This document shows, piece after piece, positions 1-5,915 of a stretch of DNA of 30,922 nucleotides. Location of the stretch: contig DASUMP010000068.1 in assembly GCA_036277635.1 (NCBI GenBank), positions 1 to 30,922 on the forward strand. Reading direction: 5' to 3'. The stretch's first letter is position 1; the number at the start of each line of letters is the position of its first letter. The stretch comes from DASUMP01 sp036277635 (GTDB lineage Bacteria > Actinomycetota > Acidimicrobiia > IMCC26256 > PALSA-610). Under the pieces are notes generated by a model. That model saw nothing but the letters and a program-made list of their open reading frames with translations. It was not told the origin of the DNA and made no database searches. The position numbers and the translations under genes are program-made.

Positions 1-687
1 CCGGTGCTCGTGCGCGAGTCGACGATGGAGGAGGCCGGCTTCTTCCCGACCGACCGCGCCCAGGTGTACGACGTCGACGACGGCGAGCTGTTCCTCGTCG
101 GCACCAGCGAGGTCCCGCTCTCAGCCCTCCACCGCGGCGAGACGCTCACCCCCGACGACCTCCCGGCGCGCTACGCCGGGTTCTCCACCTGTTTCCGCCG
201 CGAAGCGGGCACGCACGGCAAGGACACACGCGGCATCTTCCGCGTGCACCAGTTCGACAAGGTCGAGATGTTCGCGTACGCGCCACCCGACGACTCCGAG
301 CAGGAGCACGAACGCCTCCTCGCGATCGAGGAAGGCATCGTCGGCGCGCTCGGCCTGCCGTACCGCGTCGTGAACATCGCCGCTGGCGACCTCGGCGCCG
401 CCGCCGCGAAGAAGTACGACATCGAGGTGTGGCTCCCGAGCGAGGGCCGCTACCGCGAGCTCACGTCGTGCTCCAACTACCTCGACTACTCGGCGCGCCG
501 CCTCGGCACGCGCGTGAAGGCCGACAAGACCTCACAGCTCGTGCACACGCTCAACGGCACCGCGTGCGCGGTCGGCCGCACGCTCGTGTTCCTCTTCGAG
601 CACTGCCAGCAACCCGACGGCACGTTCGTCGTGCCGGAGGTGCTGCACCCCTTCACGGGATTCACCGAGGTCGCGCCCCGCTCCTAG
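1..687 (+). CDS. serS: Seryl-tRNA synthetase, C-terminal part (5' end outside window)
   Basis: This enzyme charges tRNA-Ser with serine in the cytoplasm. The frame is open from base 1, so the N-terminal coiled-coil arm and first part of the catalytic core lie outside. About 228 residues remain, carrying class II synthetase signatures: motif 2 (FRREAGTHGKDTRGIFRVHQF, near residues 65-85 of the fragment) and motif 3 (LNGTACAVGRTL, near 183-194). The segment ELTSCSNYLDYSARR and the C-terminal VPEVLHPF are typical of bacterial SerRS. The stop is TAG at 685-687. A tRNA-Ser gene begins 10 nt later on the same strand, so enzyme and substrate tRNA may share a transcript. The identification is secure; only the start is missing. 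Confidence 0.97.
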   Translation, partial: PVLVRESTMEEAGFFPTDRAQVYDVDDGELFLVGTSEVPLSALHRGETLTPDDLPARYAGFSTCFRREAGTHGKDTRGIFRVHQFDKVEMFAYAPPDDSEQEHERLLAIEEGIVGALGLPYRVVNIAAGDLGAAAAKKYDIEVWLPSEGRYRELTSCSNYLDYSARRLGTRVKADKTSQLVHTLNGTACAVGRTLVFLFEHCQQPDGTFVVPEVLHPFTGFTEVAPRS

Positions 688-697
688 GCTGGCTCCC

Positions 698-780
698 GGA
701 GGGATGCCGGAGTGGCCGATCGGGGGAGTCTTGAAAACTCCTGGGTTCACGCCCCGTGGGTTCGAATCCCACTCCCTCCG
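698..780 (+). tRNA. tRNA-Ser, anticodon UGA
   Basis: A full cloverleaf can be drawn. The acceptor stem is GGAGGGA (698-704) with TCCCTCC (773-779) and discriminator G780. The anticodon stem is GGAGT/ACTCC with loop CTTGAAA, giving TGA at 732-734, which reads UCA codons. The T arm is GTGGG-TTCGAAT-CCCAC, and a long variable arm marks it as a serine tRNA. The 3' CCA is not encoded (CTCAG follows). It lies 10 nt behind serS and 1 nt from the end of the convergent P450 gene. Confidence 0.96.
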
Positions 781-781
781 C

Positions 782-1999
782 TCAGCGGCGGAGCAGCAGG
801 GGATGGTGGCGGACGCCGGTGTGGCGGTTGCTGCGGGTCCACTCGATGGCGCCGGCGGGTTCGATGGTGGTGAAGGTGTCGAGGAGCTCGTCGTAGACGA
901 CGGCGATCTCGAGGCGGGCGAGGCTGGCACCGAGGCAGAAGTGCGTGCCGTGGCCGAACGCGAGGTGGGGGTTCGGGTCGCGCGTGATGTCGAAGCGGTC
1001 GGCGTTCGGGAACACGTGCTCGTCGCGGTTGGCGGAGCCTTCCCAGATGACGACCTTGTCGCCGGGCGCGATGCGGTGACCGTCGAGTTCGGTGTGCATG
1101 GTGGCGGTGCGGCGCTTCGACGGTGACGGCGTCGACCAGCGCAGCACCTCTTCGACCGCGGTCGGCATCAGCGACCGGTCGGCGCGCAGCGCGGCGAGCT
1201 GGTCGGGGTGGTCGAGGAGCGCGGCGAGTCCACCGCAGATCGCGTTGCGCGTCGTCTCGCTGCCCGCGGCGAACACGAGGCTGAAGAACATGTCGAGCTC
1301 GTCGTCGGTGAGCATGCGCGGCTCGACGTCGGCGAGCGACGCGTGCACGACGACCGAGAGCATGTCGTCGGTGGGGTGCGCGCGCTTCTGGGCGACGAGC
1401 GCGCGGCTGTAGGCGAACATGTCGAACGCGCGGTCGCTGTGTTGGACGGCGTCGCCGGTGCGGAAGTCGAAGCCGGGCTCGACCGCGGCGAACAGGTCGT
1501 GGCGGTCGCCTTCGGGGACGCCGAGGAGGATGCAGACCATCTGCATCGGGAGCTCGGCCGCGACGGCCATCAGGAAGTCGACGGTCTCGTCGTCGCGGAT
1601 CGTCGCGAGCAGTGCTCGGGTGCGCCGCCGCAGCTCGCCTTCGAGGTCGCGGACGCGCTGCGGCGTGAGTCCGCTGCTCACGAGGCGGCGGATCCGTTGG
1701 TGGCGGGGGTCGTCCATCATGTTGAGCACGACGCCGCTCACCGGCAGGTCCTGGAGCAGCGTGCCGCCGTAGGGGCGGTCGCCGCCGGTCTCCGACGAGT
1801 ACGTGCGCGGATCGTCGAGCACCTGCTTGACCAGGTCGTAGGTGGCCACCGACCAGAACCCCTCGCCGTCGGGTGTGTGCTCGGTCGGCGCGTGCCACCA
1901 CACCGGCGCTTCCGAACGGTGCGCGGCGAAGAGGTGGTGCGGGAACCCGTTGGCGAAGTTGTCGAGATCGGTGAGATCGATCTCGGCCAGGGCGGGCAT
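782..1999 (-). CDS. Cytochrome P450 (CYP124/125/142-like, sterol or lipid hydroxylase type)
   Basis: A soluble bacterial P450 of 405 residues, the normal length. The heme-binding loop FGHGTHFCLGASLAR places the iron-ligand cysteine at C355. The I-helix oxygen-activation motif AGSETT is at 245-250, and the K-helix ExxR is E284-R287. The stretch around AGSETTR and SANRDEHVFPNADRF resembles the CYP124/125/142 group that hydroxylates sterol side chains or methyl-branched lipids in actinobacteria; the substrate is inferred from this likeness only. No ferredoxin or ferredoxin reductase gene lies next to it, so electron donors must come from elsewhere. The ATG at 1999 is preceded by a TACGGT box 8 nt upstream and no ribosome-binding site. 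The stop is one base from the tRNA-Ser end. Confidence 0.93.
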   Translation of the reverse strand: MPALAEIDLTDLDNFANGFPHHLFAAHRSEAPVWWHAPTEHTPDGEGFWSVATYDLVKQVLDDPRTYSSETGGDRPYGGTLLQDLPVSGVVLNMMDDPRHQRIRRLVSSGLTPQRVRDLEGELRRRTRALLATIRDDETVDFLMAVAAELPMQMVCILLGVPEGDRHDLFAAVEPGFDFRTGDAVQHSDRAFDMFAYSRALVAQKRAHPTDDMLSVVVHASLADVEPRMLTDDELDMFFSLVFAAGSETTRNAICGGLAALLDHPDQLAALRADRSLMPTAVEEVLRWSTPSPSKRRTATMHTELDGHRIAPGDKVVIWEGSANRDEHVFPNADRFDITRDPNPHLAFGHGTHFCLGASLARLEIAVVYDELLDTFTTIEPAGAIEWTRSNRHTGVRHHPLLLRR

Positions 2000-2007
2000 G
2001 GGCGCGG

Positions 2008-2013
2008 ACCGTA
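2008..2013 (-). promoter_or_regulatory. Candidate -10 box of a leaderless P450 transcript
   Basis: On the minus strand TACGGT stands 8 nt before the P450 ATG. It matches the TANNNT pattern seen before several starts in this window. No convincing -35 box is visible. Confidence 0.35.
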
Positions 2014-2058
2014 ACCCGTGCCTTGCACCGGCGCTCGGGACCGGGAACGATCGCGGTC

Positions 2059-3198
2059 GTGACCGACACTGCGATCGACATCAACCCGGCGCTGTTCCTC
2101 GGCACCCGCAAGGGTTTCTGGATCGCGCACACCGACCGTGCTCGGAAGTCGTGGTCGATCTCCGAGCCGCACTTCCTCGGACACATCGTGCAGCACGCCG
2201 TGCTCGACCCGCGCGACGGGCGCACGCTGCTGCTCGCGATGCGCACCGGGCACCTCGGCCCGACGGTGTTCCGCTCGACCGACTTCGGCGCGACGTGGAG
2301 CGAGGCGACGAGTCCGCCGGCGTTCGCGACCGGCGATCCGCTCGGCCGGAGCCTCAACGCGGTGTTCTGGCTCACGCCGGGTCACGCCGACGAACCGGGC
2401 GTCTGGTACGCGGGCGGTTCGCCGCAAGGTCTGTTCCGCACCGAAGACGGCGGCGACACGTGGGAGCCGGTGTCGGGATGGAACGACCACCCGAATTTCG
2501 AGACGTGGGCGGAGTGGCCCGAGCAGGGCACGCCCGACGGTTCGATGCTGCACTCGATCAACGTGGATCCGCGTGACGCGTCGCACCTCTACATCGGGTT
2601 GTCGGGCGGCGGCGTGTTCGAGTCGACCGACGGCGGCAAGGACTGGGCGCCGCTCAACCGCGGCAGCCTCGCGTTGTTCATGCCCGAGCCGTCACCCGAG
2701 TTCGGCCAGGACCCGCACTGCGTGCGTCTCCACCCGCAGAGCCCCGACCGGCTGTACCAGCAGAACCACTGCGGCATCTACCGGATCGACCGTCCGGCGG
2801 ACGAGTGGGTGCGCGTCGGCGAGAACATGCCGACCGACGTGGGAGACATCGGCTTCCCGATCGAGCTGCACCCGCGCGATCCCGACACCGCGTGGGTGTT
2901 CCCGATGGACGGCTCCGACGTGTGGCCACGCACGAGTCCCGGCGGCAAGCCGGCGGCGTTCGTGACGCGCGACGCGGGCGAGTCGTGGACGCGTCTCGAC
3001 AACGGGCTGCCGCCGACTGCGTGGTACACGGTGAAGCGACAGGCGATGACCACCGACGACGGCGACCCCGTCGGCGTGTACTTCGGCACGACGAGCGGCG
3101 AGCTCTGGGCGAGCGCCGACGAGGGCGAGTCTTGGCAGTGCGTCGCGCAGCACCTGCCCGAGATCTACTCCGTGGAGTACGGCGCGATCGCGCGATAG
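2059..3198 (+). CDS. BNR/Asp-box beta-propeller protein (WD40/YVTN/BNR-like)
   Basis: About 379 residues built from repeated Asp-box blades: VFRSTDFGATW, LFRTEDGGDTW, VFESTDGGKDW, FVTRDAGESW and LWASADEGESW, after a degenerate first blade (LFLGTRKGFWIAHTD). Such repeats make a sialidase-type or HCF136-like propeller. I see neither the sialidase Arg triad context nor a signal peptide, so it is probably cytoplasmic and not a sialidase. GTG at 2059 is preferred over TTG at 2023 because it begins just before the family's usual LFLGTRKG opening; neither has a good ribosome-binding site. It leads a cassette with a luciferase-like monooxygenase, a dehydrogenase and a MoaD-like protein. From memory, this propeller type often sits near such MoaD-like proteins in actinobacteria. 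Its function is unknown. Confidence 0.85.
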   Translation: MTDTAIDINPALFLGTRKGFWIAHTDRARKSWSISEPHFLGHIVQHAVLDPRDGRTLLLAMRTGHLGPTVFRSTDFGATWSEATSPPAFATGDPLGRSLNAVFWLTPGHADEPGVWYAGGSPQGLFRTEDGGDTWEPVSGWNDHPNFETWAEWPEQGTPDGSMLHSINVDPRDASHLYIGLSGGGVFESTDGGKDWAPLNRGSLALFMPEPSPEFGQDPHCVRLHPQSPDRLYQQNHCGIYRIDRPADEWVRVGENMPTDVGDIGFPIELHPRDPDTAWVFPMDGSDVWPRTSPGGKPAAFVTRDAGESWTRLDNGLPPTAWYTVKRQAMTTDDGDPVGVYFGTTSGELWASADEGESWQCVAQHLPEIYSVEYGAIAR

Positions 3199-3208
3199 CA
3201 GCCCATCG

Positions 3209-4267
3209 ATGACCGTCGAGGTGTCGTGGTTCGCCGCGCTGTGTGACGACGACTACGAGCTGCTGGGCGTCGTCGACCCGGCGTTGCAGAGCTCCTTCGC
3301 TCACTGCGCCGACATCGCCCGGACCGCCGAGCGCGCAGGGTTCGACAACCTGCTCCTGCCCTCGGGCTACGCGCTCGGCATCGACGCGGTCGCGTTCGCC
3401 GGTGGTGTCGCGCCCATGCTCGAACGGATGCGGCTCCTCGTTGCGGTGCGCTGCGGTGAGGTGTGGCCGCCGCAGCTCGCGCGCCAGCTCGCCACACTCG
3501 ACCAGATGTCGGGCGGACGCCTGACGGTGAACGTGATCTCGAGCGAGATGCCGGGTGAGTCGCTCGATTCGACGGCGCGCTACGCGCGAACCCTCGAAGT
3601 GATGGAGATGCTGCGTGACCTGCTCGGCGGCCGACCGGTCGAGCACCACGGCGACTGGTACGACCTCACCGTCGATCCGCCCCGAGTGACGACGGTCGCG
3701 GGACGTTGCCCGCCGCTGTACTTCGGCGGGCTGTCGGAGGATGCCCGCGAGGTGGCCGCGCGCGCGGCCGACGTGTACCTCATGTGGCCCGACACGGAGG
3801 CCGTCGTGGCCGAGACGGTGGCCGATCTGCGCACCCGCGCCGCGCGCCACGGGCGGGCGCTGCGGTTCGGGTACCGCGTGCACGTGGTGGTGCGCGAGAC
3901 CGAGGCCGAGGCGCGTGCGGCGGCGGCCCGGCTCGTGAGCGCGCTCGACGACGCGGTCGGCGCCGAGATCCGCAGCCGATCACTCGACAGCACCTCGACC
4001 GGGGTGCGTCGCCAGGCCGAGCTGCGCGACGCCGCCACGCCCGACGGCTACGTCGAGGACCACCTGTGGACGGGGATCGGGCGCGCCCGCAGCGGGTGCG
4101 GCGCCGCGATCGTGGGCGATCCCGACCAGGTGCGCGCCAAGCTCGAGCGCTACGTCGAGCTCGGCATCGACGCGTTCATCCTGTCCGGCTATCCGCACGC
4201 AGAGGAGTGCGAGCGGTTCGGCCGACTCGTCCTCCCCCACCTCGACCACGGACCGCTCGTCCTGTGA
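3209..4267 (+). CDS. LLM-class flavin-dependent monooxygenase (alkanesulfonate monooxygenase-like)
   Basis: A 352-residue bacterial luciferase-like protein. LLVAVRCGEVWPPQLARQLATLDQMSGGRLTVNVISS is the diagnostic core (split here: strand LLVAVRCGE, then ATLDQMSGGRLTVNVISS). GDPDQVRAKLERYVELGID near the C terminus is the usual family ending. The overall pattern is closest to SsuD-type FMNH2-dependent sulfonate monooxygenases, but no SsuE reductase or sulfonate transporter is adjacent, so the substrate is open. The ATG at 3209 lies 10 nt after the propeller gene. The stop overlaps the next start in a GTGA junction (4264-4267), which argues for one operon and coupled translation. Family assignment is firm and substrate unknown. 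Confidence 0.92.
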   Translation: MTVEVSWFAALCDDDYELLGVVDPALQSSFAHCADIARTAERAGFDNLLLPSGYALGIDAVAFAGGVAPMLERMRLLVAVRCGEVWPPQLARQLATLDQMSGGRLTVNVISSEMPGESLDSTARYARTLEVMEMLRDLLGGRPVEHHGDWYDLTVDPPRVTTVAGRCPPLYFGGLSEDAREVAARAADVYLMWPDTEAVVAETVADLRTRAARHGRALRFGYRVHVVVRETEAEARAAAARLVSALDDAVGAEIRSRSLDSTSTGVRRQAELRDAATPDGYVEDHLWTGIGRARSGCGAAIVGDPDQVRAKLERYVELGIDAFILSGYPHAEECERFGRLVLPHLDHGPLVL

Positions 4268-5340
4268 CGGCCGACGAGGTGCGTTACGGCGTGATCGGCG
4301 CCGGCATGATGGGCGTCGAGCACATCCGCAACATCGACGCGATCGAGGGCGCGCGCGTGGTCGCGATCGCGGACCCGCACGAGCCGTCGCGCGCGGCTGC
4401 AGCGGCGACGGTCGGCGACGACGCGCTCGCGCTCTTCGCCGACCACCGCGCGCTGCTCGACGCGGAGCTGTGTGACGCGGTCGTGATCGCGTCGCCGAAC
4501 ATGACGCACGCGGCGATCCTCGGCGACGTGCTCGGCCGCGACGTGCACGTGCTCGTGGAGAAGCCGCTGTGCACGACGGTCGAAGACTGCCGACGCGTCC
4601 TCGACGCAGCGCGCGACCACGCGGGGATCGTGTGGGTCGGACTGGAGTACCGCTACATGCCACCGGTCGCCCGGTTGATCGACGAGGTGCGCGCGGGTGC
4701 GGTCGGCACCGTGCGGATGTTCGCGATCCGCGAGCACCGGTTCCCGTTCCTGCCCAAGGTCGGCGACTGGAACCGGTTCAACCGCAACACCGGCGGGACG
4801 CTCGTCGAGAAGTGCTGCCACTTCTTCGACCTGATGAACCACGTGCTCGACGCGACCCCGGTGAGCGTGATGGCGTCGGGCGGCGCCGACGTGAACCATC
4901 GCGACGAGGTGTACGACGGCGAGGTGCCCGACATCCTCGACAACGCGTTCGTGATCGTCGAGTACGACAGTGGCGCGCGCGCGTCGCTCGACCTGTGCAT
5001 GTTCGCGGAGGGGAGTCGGAACCAAGAGGAGCTGTCGGTGGTGGGAGACCGGGGCAAGGTGGAGGCGTTCCTCCCCGCGTCGACCGTGCGCGTCGGACGG
5101 CGGCACGAAGGGTGGATGGGCGTACGCGAGGAGCACGTGGTCGACGAACGGGTCGGCTACGAAGGGTTCCACCACGGCTCGAGCTACCTCGAGCACCTGC
5201 ACTTCGTCGACGCGATCCGCACGGGCGCGCGCCCCGCGGTCGGGCTCGAGGAGGGCATGCTGTCGGTGGCGGTCGGCGTCGCCGCGCAGCGTTCGATCGC
5301 CGAACGTCGGGTCGTCTCGATGGAGGAGGTGCTGACGTGA
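4264..5340 (+). CDS. Gfo/Idh/MocA family oxidoreductase
   Basis: An NAD(P)-dependent dehydrogenase of 358 residues, a normal family length. The N-terminal Rossmann fold shows GVIGAGMMG (9-17), and the family's EKP triplet is at 99-101 with K100 the expected catalytic lysine. The C-terminal catalytic segment GGTLVEKCCHFFD (177-189) supplies H186 and D189, with Glu182 where many relatives have Asp. Members usually oxidise sugars, inositols or related polyols; the substrate cannot be read from sequence. The start is GTG at 4264, sharing GTGA with the preceding stop. An upstream extension in the same frame is antisense-like noise from the monooxygenase gene. The end overlaps the MoaD-like gene by another GTGA (5337-5340). 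Confidence 0.92.
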   Translation: MTADEVRYGVIGAGMMGVEHIRNIDAIEGARVVAIADPHEPSRAAAAATVGDDALALFADHRALLDAELCDAVVIASPNMTHAAILGDVLGRDVHVLVEKPLCTTVEDCRRVLDAARDHAGIVWVGLEYRYMPPVARLIDEVRAGAVGTVRMFAIREHRFPFLPKVGDWNRFNRNTGGTLVEKCCHFFDLMNHVLDATPVSVMASGGADVNHRDEVYDGEVPDILDNAFVIVEYDSGARASLDLCMFAEGSRNQEELSVVGDRGKVEAFLPASTVRVGRRHEGWMGVREEHVVDERVGYEGFHHGSSYLEHLHFVDAIRTGARPAVGLEEGMLSVAVGVAAQRSIAERRVVSMEEVLT

Positions 5341-5597
5341 ACGTGCGCATCCCCACGCCGCTGCGCTCCTACACGGGTCAAGCGCCGAGCGTGCAGCTCG
5401 AGGCGAGCGACCTCGCCGAGGTGTTCGCGATCCTCGACGAGCGCTTCCCCGGCATCCGCTTCCGCGTGATCGACGAGCAAGGTCGGATCCGCCGGCACAT
5501 GAAGGTCTTCGTGAACGACGAGTCGGTGCGTGACCTCTCGACGGTGCTGCAGCCCACCGACGAGGTGACGATCATGCAGGCCCTCTCCGGCGGCTGA
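5337..5597 (+). CDS. MoaD/ThiS-family ubiquitin-like sulfur carrier
   Basis: An 86-residue beta-grasp protein ending in ALSGG. The C-terminal Gly-Gly is the residue pair that is adenylated and thiocarboxylated in MoaD, ThiS and related carriers. IPTPLRSYTG at the N terminus and MKVFVNDESVRDLSTVL in the middle match the MoaD-like subfamily. It starts at GTG 5337 within the stop of the dehydrogenase gene. No moaE, thiG, moeB/thiF-type activating enzyme or other molybdopterin or thiamine gene is nearby, so a housekeeping role in those pathways is not supported by context. A specialised sulfur carrier or protein modifier serving the cassette is possible; that is inference. Confidence 0.88.
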   Translation: MNVRIPTPLRSYTGQAPSVQLEASDLAEVFAILDERFPGIRFRVIDEQGRIRRHMKVFVNDESVRDLSTVLQPTDEVTIMQALSGG

Positions 5598-5627
5598 AAC
5601 GGCTTCGTCATCTTTGTCGTGACTCGG

Positions 5628-5633
5628 CAGAAT
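5628..5633 (+). promoter_or_regulatory. Candidate -10 box (CAGAAT) before the antitoxin gene
   Basis: CAGAAT lies 6 nt before the ATG at 5640 and there is no Shine-Dalgarno between, so a leaderless transcript is possible. No clear -35 is seen. It falls in the only gap, 42 nt, between the MoaD-like gene and the antitoxin. Confidence 0.35.
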
Positions 5634-5639
5634 GGGTGC

Positions 5640-5915
5640 ATGACCAGTGCCCGCAACGACCACCGTGCCGAGATCACCGACCTCTCGGAGCAGCTCGATC
5701 AGGTGCTGGCTCGCGTCGCCCGAGGCGGCGAGGTGTCACTCGTCGAAGACGGGACCGCGATCGCCAGGGTGGTCCCGCCGCGAGGAGCGACTCGCCTCGA
5801 GCGCCTGATTGAGGAAGGTCTGGTCACTCCGGCCCGGTCGACCCGGCGCTGGCGGCCGAAGCGTCGCATTGCCGGTGGAGGTGCGAGCGATCTCGTCATC
5901 GACGATCGCCGGTGA
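5640..5915 (+). CDS. Phd/YefM-like antitoxin without a visible toxin
   Basis: A 91-residue protein. Its first half (EITDLSEQLDQVLARVARGGEV, here cited as EITDLSEQL and VARGGEVSLVEDGTAIARVV) has the helix and strand pattern of prevent-host-death type antitoxins, where the N terminus binds the operator. The basic C terminus, ending in LVIDDRR, resembles the toxin-binding tails of antitoxins paired with PIN-domain (VapC) toxins. No PIN toxin follows: the next gene, overlapping by GTGA at 5912-5915, is an ABC exporter, and the overlapping frames show no PIN-like acidic pattern. It may be an orphan antitoxin or a transcription regulator of the exporter. ATG at 5640 is preferred to GTG at 5619. Confidence 0.72.
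   Translation: MTSARNDHRAEITDLSEQLDQVLARVARGGEVSLVEDGTAIARVVPPRGATRLERLIEEGLVTPARSTRRWRPKRRIAGGGASDLVIDDRR

Noticed and set aside
747..2375. Long minus-strand frame overlapping the P450 gene
   Set aside because: The peptide is Arg/Pro/His-rich and shifted by one frame from the P450, which has complete catalytic motifs.
2059..3198. Sialidase
   Set aside because: Asp-box repeats alone do not make a sialidase. The arginine triad and catalytic Tyr/Glu context are not visible and there is no signal peptide.
3706..4263. N-terminal extension of the Gfo/Idh gene
   Set aside because: Upstream of GTG 4264 the translation is Arg-rich noise inside the monooxygenase gene; the Rossmann fold starts immediately after 4264.
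5337..5597. Housekeeping MoaD or ThiS of molybdopterin or thiamine synthesis
   Set aside because: Neither MoaE, MoaA, ThiG nor ThiF is nearby and the sequence matches a MoaD-like subfamily found with BNR proteins; the housekeeping role cannot be excluded but is not supported.
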